Shown: positions 1 to 10,740 of the stretch, piece by piece | Position numbering within the stretch: the stretch's first letter is position 1 | Layout of the letters: each line of letters begins with the position of its first letter | NCBI GenBank assembly: GCA_023213395.1 | Contig: CM041465.1 | Location: forward strand, 69,571,741-69,635,740 | Direction: 5' to 3' | Source: Cycas panzhihuaensis | Taxonomy: Eukaryota > Cycadophyta | Length of the DNA: 64,000 nt | The notes under the pieces: model-generated | Database searches by the model: none | Seen by the model: only the letters and a program-made list of their open reading frames with translations | Told to the model about the DNA's origin: nothing | Program-made: the position numbers and the translations under genes

Positions 1-950
1 GCTATCTTCATTGTCTTGTATGTTGATGACTTAGTGATCACTATTAATGACACTAAGATGGTACATATTCTCCAGGATGATTTGAAGAAGAGTTTTGAAA
101 TGACAGATCTTGGACTTCTCCATTATTTTTTAGGCTTTGAAGTATGGCAATAGCCAGGCTATATCTTCATCTCCCAAGCCAAATATTCTTGGGACATTTT
201 GTAGCGGTTCAGGATGTATGACTAGAAACCAACGCATACACCCATGGAGAATGGAACAAAGCTTACTCTCAATGAGAAAACTGAGCCCCACTCTTTATCG
301 GTAGTTGATTGGTAGCCTCATCTATCTCACCAACAGTCGCCCAGACATCTCATTTGCAGTTGGGATTTGTTCTAGGTACACGTCTCAACTCAATCAGAAG
401 CATTGAAATGCAACAAAACGCATACTAAAATACATCAAAGGCACATTGCAACATGACCTTCAGTATGTACATAATGAGAACTTCACTTTGGAAGGGTCCT
501 TAGATTCTGATTAGGCAAGTTGCTAGGATAGTAGGAGATCAATTTTGACTTACTATTTTACCCTTGGTTTAGTAGTTGTTTTGTGGAGTTGCAAGAAGCA
601 ACCCAATGTTACTTTGTCCTCCACCGAAGTAGAATACAAAGCTGCAGCCAACGTAGGTTGTGAAGCTATCTGGCTACGACAGATTCTTGGGGAGCTTGGA
701 CTTGAGCAGGATCACCCCACCAGGATCTATTGCGACAATCAAAGTGTGCTCAAGTTGGCCAAGAATCCTATTTTTCATGCAAGGACCAAACATATTGAGG
801 TTCACCATCACTTCATCAGAAAGTATGTGCAGAATGGTGAGATCAACCTCCGATAGACCTCTGAGGAGGAGCAAGACAAATATCTTTACCAAGCCACTTG
901 GTAGAGAAAAAATTGTAAAATTTAGAGATGGTCTAGGGGTCCAAGTTAAC
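1..950 (+). pseudogene. Copia A reverse transcriptase C-terminus and RNase H
   Basis: The polyprotein end that makes element cDNA and degrades its RNA template. The window opens with the RT catalytic motif YVDD (bases 19-30), followed by the conserved 'LGLLHYFLGFEVW'-type stretch. RNase H follows, with 'STEVEYKAA' and 'CDNQSVLKLAKNPIFHARTKHIE' elements readable in pieces from about 545 to 856. The terminal 'NIFTKPLGREK' block is in another frame near 880-920. Stops (for example near 150 and 513) and a frameshift before the last block show it is dead. The N-terminal gag, protease and integrase are off-window. Confidence 0.88.
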
Positions 951-961
951 ATTGTAAACAA

Positions 962-971
962 TAAGGGGGGG
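962..971 (+). promoter_or_regulatory. Polypurine tract of copia A
   Basis: A G-rich run directly abutting the TGTTAAACC start of the 3' LTR, the usual plus-strand primer position. Confidence 0.8.
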
Positions 972-1518
972 TGTTAAACCTTATGTTTACATGTTAAGTA
1001 TATGTACTTTATTTTTCATGTATTATTTGTACTTTTGTACTTCATGGGGTGACTTATCACTTAAGTGATAAAGTGCACACCCACATTCTTTCCTAGTGAC
1101 ACAACATTGTCACTTAAGGGTCAAATGGACCCCCATGCACCTTTGCTCACTTGAGAGCCCAAAAGGACACATGTCCTACATGCAAGGCATGCACCTTGGA
1201 TGTTTGACACTTGTCAAACATCCAATGCCTTAGGTCTCTTCTGTCACTCTATATATTGGGACCTCTTCTCATTGTTCTCATATAGAGTTGGAGTTGTATT
1301 GTTATGCTACCAGTTTGCTAATCAAACTGCTATTCATTTGGAGATTGGACCAATTCCATCTCCGCCCATTTGGTATCATTTGCTCTTTCTCTTTGTGCTT
1401 TGATCTTGCTTATGCTCATCTTATTTTCATTATCAGCCTAGATCTTTTGCTTTCTAGAACTAGCGTGAATCTATCTCCTAGATCTTCGGTTTCATAGGCT
1501 TTTTGGCCCTTTTCAACA
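972..1518 (+). repeat. 3' LTR of copia A (547 bp)
   Basis: Begins TGTTAAACC just after the purine tract and ends ...TTTTCAACA. The element E LTRs (48172-48725 and 55055-55606, opposite strand) match it along its length, including the repeated 'TTAAGTGATA' block and a TATA-like CTATATATTG near 1247. The following base begins broken RT sequence of element F, fixing the LTR end. Confidence 0.85.
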
Positions 1519-2110
1519 GATTGGAATCGGAATAGCATCTATGAAAGCCATTTTGAAACAAATGTTTGTCCAACTTAGCATACCAAGCTCTGGGAGCTTG
1601 TTTCAACCCATACAGAGCCTTTATAAGCTTACATACCAAATGATCTTGTCCTTGCTTGATGTAGCCTTTTGGTTGCCGCATGTAGACCTCTTCCTCTAGA
1701 TCTCCATTTAGAAAGGCACTTTTGACATCTAACTGGTAAAGTTTCCAGTTGTTTTGTGCTACCAGTGCAATCATTGTTTGGACAATATTCAATTTAACCA
1801 CAGGAAAGAAAGTTTCATCGAAGTCAATCCCAACAATCCAAATGTATCACTTTGCCACAAGTCTCGCTTTGAATTTTCCTATTCTGCCATCAGATCCTTC
1901 TTTTACCTTATACACCCATTTGTAATTGACTGCCAGTTTATTTGGGGGCAACTCTACTAGATCCCAAGTTTGTTTTTTGGCAATGGCATCCATTTTTGCA
2001 TTCATTGTTGATCTCCATTCGGCATGCTCCTTTACTTGTTCAAATGATTGTGGCTCTAATTTGCTGAAGAGAGCTTGATGATGCTGACTCCTAGTTCTGT
2101 GTGTGAACAC
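1519..2110 (-). pseudogene. Copia F reverse transcriptase, N-terminal part
   Basis: Residues from 'EPQSFEQVKEHAEWRSTM' (acceptor region before RT) through 'YKWVYKVK', 'QLDVKSAFLNGDLEEEVYM' and '[15 protein letters not shown]' are the standard first half of a copia RT. It spans two frames (about 1847-2110 and 1519-1801), so at least one frameshift is present. The catalytic YVDD is missing because element A entered just before it. Bases 1478-1518 at the downstream end belong to A's LTR, not to F. Confidence 0.88.
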
Positions 2111-2289
2111 ATTTCCTCTTCCTTCTTCTATGGTTTTGATGTACCATTTTGGTACTTTCTTCTCCTTTTTTGATGCTTCAATGATTGATTCTTATGATGA
2201 CTATTCTCCTTTTGTGAGAGGAGTAGACTCTGATTCTTCTAAATCAGTTTTTGTAGTTACTCTGGATTCTTCAACAAGAGGTTCTTTGT

Positions 2290-3080
2290 GAGGCTTAATC
2301 CTTGGCACTTCTTCAATTATTTAAACTAGAGATTTGCCCTCAGTAGGGATTTCTTCATTAAAAACTGCATCCCTACTTACATAGATTTTATTGGTTTTGG
2401 GATCTATGCACTTGTATCCCTTTGATTTTTTGTTGTACTCAATCATAATGCATTCTATGCACTTTGAATCAAGTTTTGTCATATTTTTATCTGGTATATG
2501 AAGAAAGGCTTGACTACTAAAAACTTTTAAGTTGATTACATCAGGCTTCCTTCCTGTCCAACCTTCTTCAAGGGTGATCTGCTGCAGTGTTGTGGTTGGA
2601 CTCCGATTTATCAAATAGCATGACGTACTTCCTGCTTCAACCCAGTAATTTCTTGAGATTTGTTTTCCATGAATCATGCTACGTGCCATTTCCATAATGG
2701 TCCTATTTTTCTTTTTAGTGACACCGTTGGACTGAGGCATATAGGGAGTTGTAAGTTGTCTTCATATACTTTAGTTTTGCAGTAGTCCAAAAATTCTTTC
2801 AAAATATATTCACCTCCATTGTCAGACTTGATACATTTAATTTTATATCCTGACTCCAATTCTACCTCAGCCTTAAATTCTTTAAATGTATCAAATATTT
2901 CTAATTTATTATGAATGAAGTATACCCACACCTTCCTGGTGAAATCATCAATAAAGGCTAAAAAATATCTAGAGCCATTTATGAATAGTGGTGTTAGAGC
3001 ACCACATAAATCCGTGTGTATTAGTTCTAATTTTTCTTGAGCATGTCATTCGTTGGTTCTGAAGGGAAAACGATGTTGTT
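2290..3080 (-). pseudogene. Copia F integrase
   Basis: Core integrase fragments include 'VWVYFIHNK...FKEFKAEVE', the second catalytic aspartate in 'SDNGGEY' (about 2810) and 'NRTIMEMARSM' (about 2690). The residue expected to be the catalytic glutamate reads lysine ('NGVTKKKNRT'), a loss of the DDE triad. C-terminal 'WTGRKPDVINLKVFSSQAF' follows. Frames change around 2700. Normal job: inserting element cDNA into chromosomes. Confidence 0.85.
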
Positions 3081-3088
3081 TTCCAAAA

Positions 3089-3640
3089 TTAACAACCTTT
3101 GTAAACAAAATGATCTGATGAAATAGAAGGAAGCCCATTAACTATATTGTTTCTTTTCATCATTTCCAATTTATCTATAGGGAGATGCCCATACTTCAAA
3201 TGCCACACTTTATTATTATCATTGTAATTTATAACAGAAAATGCTTGTACACCCATATTTGGATCAATAGGAATGGACAACTGTTTATAAAGGTCATTGT
3301 ACTTTACCCCTTTAGCAATGACAGCACCGTCATTTTTCATGTCCAACACATAACACATGCCCTTCTCATCAAATATAGTTCTTAAGCCCTTGTTGCTTAG
3401 TTGTGATATTGATAGAAGTTTCATCTTGAGCCCAGGTACAAGAAGTACATTACCAATTTTCTTTACACAACCTTCTAAGTTCACAACAATGGTCCCTACT
3501 CCTTTAATGTTTAAAGTGCACTTATCTCCTAATTCGACTGATTTTGAGGAGTAGGGTTTGATGGACTTGAACCAATCTTCCCTACTTGTCATGTGTCATG
3601 ACGCTCCCGAATCAATATACTACATGTCCTTGTCTTGAAG
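3089..3640 (-). pseudogene. Copia F protease and GAG-pre-integrase region
   Basis: The aspartic protease signature DSGAS is readable near 3600-3625, followed by a stop where histidine is expected. Downstream come 'MTSREDWFKSIKPYSSK' and 'LLSISQLSNKGL', then the pre-integrase pattern 'VWHLKYGHLPIDKLEMM' (histidines of the HHCC zinc region). The block from 3592 to 3092 is one open frame of 167 codons, among the better preserved parts of F. Confidence 0.87.
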
Positions 3641-4129
3641 ATTGGCTGACAGAGCGGCAATAAAGGTTGTTTCTTCATCCTCTTCCTCAGATTGCTCCTT
3701 GTTGTAGTTTCTGGCTGGTCTCTTCCCTCTCTAAATCTCTACTCTCTGTTGAGGACACTTGGTATGGGTAGTGTCCTAGTTGTTCGCAATGGTAACAAAC
3801 ATCAAATACATGACATTGGCTTGAAAAGTGTCTGGGTTTACCATAATTGAAGCATACTTGAGCATCCCTTGGTGGATACATGCAACCGCGTACCCTACTT
3901 TCTGACCACCTTCCTCATTATGGGGTTCTAGATTCAGGAGACGTCCTCTGCCTCTAAATCAACCTCATCCTTTGGAGCCTCCTATGTTTAATTTTGTCAC
4001 AGAGGCATCTTCCATGTTCCATTTTAGTGATGTCTTCGTACCTTTTGTTTCTTTGTTCCTGTCTCAACAACATACCGGTCAGTTCATCAAGAGTCATTTT
4101 TTCAATTAGCCAGTGTTGGTTATTATATT
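3641..4129 (-). pseudogene. Copia F gag, C-terminal part with zinc knuckles
   Basis: Two degenerate CCHC knuckles are visible near 3780-3870: 'CFNYGKPRHFSSQC', where the second cysteine reads Tyr, and 'CYHCEQLGHYP'. Upstream, 'LIEKMTLDELTGMLLRQE' is typical of the gag middle region. The gene is cut at 4129 by gypsy G and resumes at 14100. Confidence 0.83.
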
Positions 4130-4784
4130 TGTGTGCGCCTTAATCCTACCAGTCAACATACACACTTTAGGAAAAGAAAGGCACACAATTGTGGGGTAAA
4201 ATCATCAGGAATCAATTTTATTCGGAACAAGGCACTACGTCTGGTCCTCTCACAACCAGCCTTTGTCGAAGACAATCGGTGTCCTAACACGTGGCACAAA
4301 TTAACTAATATACATGCATGCACATTGGACTGGACTCACTCTCCTTACCGCACATTGCGGTTCTAACTCTTATATACAATACATGTTTAGTTACATAGCT
4401 GTTTTTTCAAAATTAGTCCTACTCAACGACTTATTCCTTTCCAACTGTCTTTGGTCTGCCCGCTACCCAGACCGACCCATAACCTGCCCGAGTTGCACCT
4501 GTAGTAACATTGCCTTTGAGTAGCAGTGCACCTGGGTAGCAGCTTAGTAGTAGTTGTAGCAACACAAGATGGCAGTGTAGCAGCGATTCTGAAGACAAAG
4601 ATGTGATTACAACACCTTCCGTAGCGATTCTGGCGGCTTCGTAGTAGTTGTAGCAAAGACAAAGATGGCGATTCTGCGGCTTGTAGCGATTGTAGCGAGA
4701 TGGCGATTCGCGGCGGCCGTAGCGATTATGGCAAGATGGCGATTCTGACCATATTTTCAAAATTGACTACTTTATCCGCACACA
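4130..4784 (-). repeat. 3' LTR of gypsy G (655 bp)
   Basis: Plus-strand edges TGTGTGCGCC and CGCACACA match the partner LTR at 13427-14099. The promoter-distal half holds a degenerate array of 'TAGCGATT' units (about 4560-4745) whose copy pattern differs from the partner, explaining the 18-bp length difference. Confidence 0.92.
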
Positions 4785-6470
4785 TCTTCGCAGCCACCTC
4801 TTTTGAACGAGTGACATACTCGTTCACAAAAATTTCCATTGTTTAATTTCTTCTTTGAGCTTCTTTTATTTTTATTCGTTCAGATATACTCCATCTCTGG
4901 CTCAGCTATATGAGGGGGTACCTTTAATCCATTTTTCTTCAGATACTTACATAGCATAGCCACATCATGCATGGTATCCAGCAAGGCTAAAGTTGGTTTT
5001 TACCCCGATTGTAGCTGATCAATTTCTTGATTGAGCTCCATATTAACTCTTTCCGTTAATTCTAAATGTTCTCTATATGCATTATGCTCTTTCCATAAAT
5101 TTTTGCATCACTCGATTCTTCATCTGTTTTTATGATCCAAGCTCCCAACCGATGATAAACTGGCTGCATATCTGCCAGAATGTATTTATCAAATCTTCTT
5201 TTAAACTCTTCCACTTGCGGTTTGACTTTATTGATATCGTCTACCCAATCCATTATAAATTCCTTAAGAGAATCCAATTTCTTTTCTGTAATCTGATGAA
5301 TCTTCTTCAAAGACTCTTTTGGCGGTTTTGCTCTACTTTCCAATTCCGTAACCAACTGCCTGGTTACTCTTGCCAGAAACAATGTTCTCCAATTTGTCAC
5401 ATCCTGAGCGTCGCACTCCATCGGATCCAAACCTTCTTCCAATACCTCCTTGTTTGTATGGAATTCTACCTCTGGTGGCTGGTTATTCAGCATTTCTATT
5501 GTTTCTCTCTTTCTTTTCTCTTGCGCTGCAATTCTTTGTTTCTGTTTCTGTTCCTCTGTTTCCTGCATTCTTTTTTCTCTCCCTTCCTCCGCCACTTTAG
5601 GCGTTTCCTCGATCATTGAACTTGTTCTATGTTCCCAGCTTACCTTTTCTTTCCCCTTCTAAACTACAAGTTGCTGTAATTCTGGCGCTACTTGGTTCAA
5701 TTGATAGAGTTTCTCTATCCAAAACTGAACCTCTTCCTATTCCCTTTCCCAATTTTCTGCATTCTCATCTGTCCAAATGGCTAATGGAGACTGCTGCTCA
5801 TTTCCCTTGGGCATACTAATATTCGGACATTGAAATAGAAGTAAACCCTGCAGAATGGTAACATAGTAAAAGGGAACGAGCTTACTTGATTTCTGAATAG
5901 CCTGCAAACTATCCAAAATTTTCTGTTTCACAAATCTTGCCCAATTTAAAACTTTTCCTTGGGCCACTTGATTTATCATTGTTCGCAAATTGCTGGGTAC
6001 ACAAGTGCTTTTCTGAGTGAGTACAATTTTCGAAAAAACGAAATGGGCAATGAAGCGTTTGCTGGGGTCCTCTATCCCCGATATCCTTATTCCAGCAGTC
6101 GTCACGTCCTTACTGGCTGCTCCAATAATTTTTGCTGCCTCTTTGCGAGATATCAAAGTATCTCGACGAATTTCGTTCCCATTACTCGGAAGACCTGTGG
6201 CTGCTGCTATCATGTCTTCTGTTATTTTTACCATGTCCGGGTACTTAGCCAATAGCGGAAGTATTATTTGCAGGAATTTTTCCGCATTACCCAAAACTCC
6301 CACCAGTGTAAATTTCTGCGATTCGCAGCGATTAACTTGCGTCGTTTGTCATCCTCTGGTATCGTACGCCATTCCACCTGAATTCGGAAGTCATCATTCT
6401 CCCGAATTATTACTGCTGGCGCCATTTCTTCTCTTGTACCTGCCATCTTAAAATCCCTCATTGCGGTCAC
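4785..6470 (-). pseudogene. Gypsy G third ORF downstream of integrase
   Basis: Sense ORF region between integrase and 3' LTR, readable in three long pieces: 6264-6470, 5737-6303 and 5062-5616, with a further short tail to the LTR. The first two overlap in different frames, and one stop separates the latter two. The middle part holds 'MVKITEDMIAAATGLPSNGNEI', resembling the plant-transposon-protein motif around 'IAxATGLP'. The last part is a charged helix (KRMQETEEQKQKQRIAAQEK) with coiled-coil character and no membrane segment. Athila-group elements often carry an extra ORF here, but I cannot assign a function. An env-like role is not supported because no signal peptide or transmembrane helix is seen. 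Confidence 0.7.
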
Positions 6471-7000
6471 GAATGTTCCGCTTTGTGAACAAAGATAATC
6501 GTGAACCGACTTTCCGAACCTGTAATTTGTTTTTCCATGCCGACCTAATGCGGTGAAATGTTATCGTCTTGATGCGTGAACCGTCGGTGTTTTCTTCTGT
6601 CCGTCGTTACTCTTCAACTTACAGGATTTATCATAGATCGTATCTAATCATTCTGTGTATTAATAACATCCGCGACATCTGCATTCCTGCGCACCGCGTC
6701 ATGATGGGCCTCTTTTATTTACCGGTCGCATCTACGCCACTTTCTATATCCGTCGGTCACATCCGTGCCACTTTCTATATCTGTCGGTCACATCCGCGCC
6801 ACTTTCTATATCCGTCGGTCACATCGGCGCCACTTTCTATATCCGTCGATCACATCCGCGCCACTGGTCACATCGTACTTGCATGCACCACTTCCTAACC
6901 TTAATTACCTTCGAACCCTTGTATTGTCTATTAATTATGATGATTTCACCCTTTCATTTTTTTTTACATTCGATATACTTTTAATCTACTGCCATTGACT
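6471..7000 (-). other. Noncoding stretch of gypsy G between integrase and third ORF
   Basis: Stop-rich DNA after the integrase frame ends. The only structure seen is the 31-bp tandem repeat annotated separately. Confidence 0.6.
6727..6880. repeat. 31-bp tandem repeat, about five copies
   Basis: Head-to-tail units with the core CACTTTCTATATCCGTCGG then TCACATCCGCG. Unit starts fall at about 6736, 6767, 6798 and 6829, exactly 31 bp apart, with a truncated last copy near 6860. It lies in the noncoding stretch of G. Confidence 0.9.
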
Positions 7001-7900
7001 AATTTAGTCAATGGCTGTCCATTCAATTGCTGCAATCTCACTGCTCCATTGTCATAAATTGAATCCTATATGGTCCTAACCATCTGATTTTCATTTTTCC
7101 TAGTTTAAATTTAAATTTACTATCATACAATAATACCAAATCATTTACCTTAAATTCGGGTTTTTTGAGATGGCGATCATGCCATGCTTTCCGTCTTTTC
7201 TTCTCCACTTTTATTTCCCATAGTGCTCGTGCTCTGGTCTCATCCAACTTCATTAACTGAATCAATCGCTAGTCAAGGGAAATCTCGAGATCTGTCTTGA
7301 GGTATTGCGCCACTCTCAAGCTTTCTGCTTGAAATTCGAGAGGAACCACAGCTTCCAATCCATACACCAACTGAAATGGTGTTTGTTTATGTGATCCCTT
7401 CTTCATTGTTCTGTCTGCCCAAAGGACTGAATGCAACTTTTTTGCCCAATCAGTTCATTGTCCATTGCAGATTTTCATCAAGGCGATCTTCAAAATTTTA
7501 TTTGTACTTTCTACTTGACCATTTGCTCTAGGATAATATGGCGAAGATTTGCCATGTTGAATAAAAAATTCTGTAGTCAAGTATCTGATTGTTTGATTCA
7601 AGAAAGCACCTCCTTGATCAGACACAATCTCTAAGGGACAACCGAACCTTACAATAATAACTTCATACAAGAAGCGAGCTGTGCTTCTTGCATCACATCT
7701 CTTCATTGGTTTAGCCTCAGTCCATTTAGTTAAAAAGTCTGTGGCTACCAATATATACCTTGCATTAGTTCTTCTTACTGGGGGACTTATTGGTCCAACA
7801 AAATCTAATCCCCATTTTTCAAATGGAGCTCCGGCCAGTATGGGATGAAGCGGCATAAAATTCTGTTTTGATGGCTTTCCTGCTCGTTGACAAATATCAC
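7000..7900 (-). pseudogene. Gypsy G integrase
   Basis: Catalytic core with all three acidic residues: 'WGLDFVGPI' (first Asp), 'SDQGGAF' (second Asp) and 'GQVESTNKI' (Glu), in the open frame 7455-7856. After one stop (about 7455) it continues into 'FQLVYGLEAVVPLEF' and 'RARALWEIKVEKKRRKAWHD', ending with a 'VLLYDSKFK...LGKMKIRWLGPY' module near 7080-7150 (GPY/F type). No chromodomain is seen. Confidence 0.9.
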
Positions 7901-7949
7901 AGGGTTTTACCCACTTTTCCGCATCTTCGAATAGCGTTGGCCATGATAA

Positions 7950-9551
7950 TCATGCTATCAATATTTTTCTGGCTGTGGCTTCTCCTCCATGATGTGTTGT
8001 AGCTATCCCTTCATGGGCTTCTTTCAGCAATGACTCTACTTCATGTTGAAGTATACACCTTCGCAAAATTTTATCAGGTCCTAATTTATACAATATACCA
8101 CCTATCAGTTGGAATGGGAAAGTTTTCTTAATAAAACTTTTCCTTTCAACCTTTTCCATTCCTTGAGGTGTTTGTCCTATTGTTAAATATTTCGCGATTC
8201 CCTCGTACCACACTGGCACGGCCTCAACTGAGAATAATTTATGATCTGGAAAATCATCAAATACTCCCTTACCTGTTTCATTGTCCTTTATCCGTGACAA
8301 TTGATTTGGTATCATGTGTTTTTCCCCCTTTTTTACCACAATTTTAAACATAAATTCCTGAAATAACATTAGCCAGCGGCTAATTCTCCCCTGCAGAATC
8401 GGTTTATTAATCAAATATTGAAGAGCCTGATGATCTACAAAAAATACAAATGGATTTACCAACAAATAATGTTGAAACTGTTGCAAGGCATACACCATGC
8501 CTAATCCTTCTCGTTCGGTAACTATACAATTACGCTCAGCAGATGTCAATTTCCTACTTGCAAAGGCAATTGGGAGATCTATCTTTTCATCTGTCGGTTG
8601 GGCCCATACACAACCAATGGCATACAATGATGCGTCTACATGTACATGGAACGGTTTGTTCCAGTCTGGAAATTTAAGTACAGGAGCTTCAACTATCTTC
8701 TTCTTCAAAGCATCGAAAGATAGTTGTTGTTGTAATGTCCATTCCCACTTAGTGGCTTTTTTCAACAAGGACTCCAAAGGATAGGCTATCCGAGCATAAT
8801 TTCTTATAAATTTTCGGTAATAACCAGTCATTCCTAAGAAACCTTTGAGATTCTTTGGTGTTTGAGGAACAGGAAATCTCAAAATCACTTCTACCTTTGC
8901 CGGGTCAGTGTTCAATCCTTCCTTCGAGACAATATGTCCCAGCAACGATCCAAATGGTACCATAAAGGTACATTTATCCGGATTTAAACATAGTCTACTT
9001 TCCCTGCACAATTCCAACATCAGCCTTAATTGAGACAAATGTTCTTCTATTGTGCTATACAGAGTCCAATCATCTAAAAATACTTCCAACGCTTTCCTAA
9101 CAATTTCGAAGATATTTAAAATAACCCTTTGAAAGGTTGTGGGGGCATTAAATCGGCCAAATGGCATGACTCTATATGCATATGTACCCCATTCTGTAAC
9201 AAATGTTGTCTTCAACTGGTCCTCAAGTGCAATGCGAACTTGGTTATAACCACTGAATCCATCTGTGAATGAGAAGATTTCATGTCCCGCTACTTTCTCC
9301 AACACATCTTTGGTGAAGGGTATAGGGAATGGATCTTTCTTTGTTGCTTTATTCAAAGCTCTGTAATCAATGCATATGCGTAATTTCCCATTCTTTTTGG
9401 GTACTACCACCACCGGACTTACCCATTCACTGTTTTCTACTTCAAAAATATATCTAGCTTCTAACAATTTATCTAATTCTATCTTTACCTGTTCCTTGTA
9501 ACGAGGATTCATCCTGTAAGGTCTTTGCCTTACTGGTTTTCCATTTTCCAT
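7950..9551 (-). CDS. Gypsy G reverse transcriptase-RNase H, open 533-codon frame
   Basis: An intact open block of the pol polyprotein. RT spans roughly residues 1-220: 'VSPVVVVPKKNGKLRICIDY' near 44-63, first catalytic Asp in 'FTDGFSGY' (Asp97), and 'FLDD' at 158-161 as the polymerase centre. RNase H follows from about residue 300: 'VHVDASLYAIG', 'ASRKLTSAERNC', 'VDHQALQYL'. The C-terminal part is the linker toward the integrase zinc region. The methionine at 9551 is probably internal, since homologous sequence continues upstream. Absence of stops over 1.6 kb suggests G is one of the younger insertions. Confidence 0.92.
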   Translation of the reverse strand: MENGKPVRQRPYRMNPRYKEQVKIELDKLLEARYIFEVENSEWVSPVVVVPKKNGKLRICIDYRALNKATKKDPFPIPFTKDVLEKVAGHEIFSFTDGFSGYNQVRIALEDQLKTTFVTEWGTYAYRVMPFGRFNAPTTFQRVILNIFEIVRKALEVFLDDWTLYSTIEEHLSQLRLMLELCRESRLCLNPDKCTFMVPFGSLLGHIVSKEGLNTDPAKVEVILRFPVPQTPKNLKGFLGMTGYYRKFIRNYARIAYPLESLLKKATKWEWTLQQQLSFDALKKKIVEAPVLKFPDWNKPFHVHVDASLYAIGCVWAQPTDEKIDLPIAFASRKLTSAERNCIVTEREGLGMVYALQQFQHYLLVNPFVFFVDHQALQYLINKPILQGRISRWLMLFQEFMFKIVVKKGEKHMIPNQLSRIKDNETGKGVFDDFPDHKLFSVEAVPVWYEGIAKYLTIGQTPQGMEKVERKSFIKKTFPFQLIGGILYKLGPDKILRRCILQHEVESLLKEAHEGIATTHHGGEATARKILIA

Positions 9552-9600
9552 CAGCTCAATCTTGTGTTCTCCTAACTCTGGGGGAATTCCCTTTAGGTCT

Positions 9601-10740
9601 TTATAAGACCATGCAAAGACATCCTTGAATTCTCGAAAAGAGATGTAGCTTTTGCATTATTACAGGTTCCCAATAATCACCTATTTGTATCCACTTGGGA
9701 TTGTCCTCCGTCCCCACATTAATGGGTTTAAGTTGGAGCTTTTCCCTCTGAATGGATTTTCCATCCGAATTCAGTTCATAGGCTAGTGCCTGCAAAATTT
9801 CTTTGTTCCCATATTCGACAATAGAATATGTTCTAGGAAAGTTCCTTTCTTCTTTAGAATCTTCTTCAGAACATACCATATTTTTGGACAATTCATACAA
9901 GCAATCATTTTGAATTTTATTAAAGGGAAGAATTACATCATCTTCTTTAAAATCCCATGATACATTGTTACATTTACTTGGTTGATATAGACACAATTCC
10001 ATCAGATAACATTTTGAAGATTCTCTAGTTTCTTCCCAAGCCGATTGCAGCCAGTCTAACAAATATGCAGACGAAGTCTCACTTGCAATTTGTGGAGGGG
10101 TCTTTAATGCTTGGAACTGCTCGGCGAGGACTTCATGTTGTGGCCGACGTCGTCGAGGACATTCTGTCTTCATCTTCTATTTTTTCAATATGTGGACCAT
10201 CTGAACACAGAGGCAGTACAACTTTCTTTCTTGCAGAATAAAAAGTAAAAGTCAATCTTCCCCAACTCAGAAGCCTCTGCTACAACAACCATGGTCGTCC
10301 TAATAGTGTTGGATATGTTTTGTTATGATCCTGCATTCTGACAACTGCAAAATCCAAGTGAATTGTAATTCTCACTCATCATTCATGGGATGTTCAACAA
10401 AGACCCCATGGGTCGAACACCGCATTGGTTAGCTAACCGAATTGTATAATCCGGGGAAACCAGTTTTGGCCATCCCAAAGAGATCCAAGAAGATTCAGGA
10501 AGTACATTTACTCCTGATCCACCATCCACTACTGTTTTGCAAATCATGGTTCCCAACAACACCATTGGAACTCGTGGGTCAATCAGGTCCATCTTCATTG
10601 TTTGTAATCTTGGTTTTCCATATGATGTAGAAAATAACCCGACTTCCCACCATTTAAAAATAACAGACATCTGAGGATAGATATACCTGATTCCATTAGC
10701 AGCTCTTTTACGGTTTGCAATTTTTGCCAAGGATTCTTTT
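9601..10740 (-). pseudogene. Gypsy G protease and protease-RT linker
   Basis: The aspartic protease signature 'VVDGGSGVNVLPESSW' lies at about 10480-10530 in the open frame 10383-10730. DGGSGVN is the form common in Athila/Tat pol. The 190-codon open piece 9601-10173 is the poorly conserved linker before RT. Stops between 10173 and 10383 break the frame. The enzyme would cut the Gag-Pol polyprotein in virus-like particles. Confidence 0.82.

Larger units (their letters stand above)
1..1518 (+). mobile_element. Copia element A, 3' part (RT end, RNase H, 3' LTR)
   Basis: This is the 3' end of a plus-strand Ty1/copia retrotransposon whose 5' part lies outside the window. Order seen: reverse transcriptase active site, RNase H, purine tract at 962-971, then the 3' LTR. 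Its right edge falls inside the reverse transcriptase gene of the opposite-strand element F, so A inserted into F. Its LTR is clearly related to those of element E. Several in-frame stops make it non-coding. Confidence 0.9.

Noticed and set aside
4785-6470. Envelope gene or endogenous pararetrovirus in element G
   Set aside because: G has paired LTRs, integrase and a perfect target duplication, so it is a gypsy retrotransposon; the extra ORF has no signal peptide, membrane helix or movement-protein motif.
6727-6880. Possible CRISPR-like array
   Set aside because: Units are head-to-tail without spacers, and the context is a plant retrotransposon.
6569-6998. Overlapping plus-strand open frames with repeated 'HFLYPSVTSAPL'-like peptide
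   Set aside because: Chance translation of the 31-bp minisatellite.
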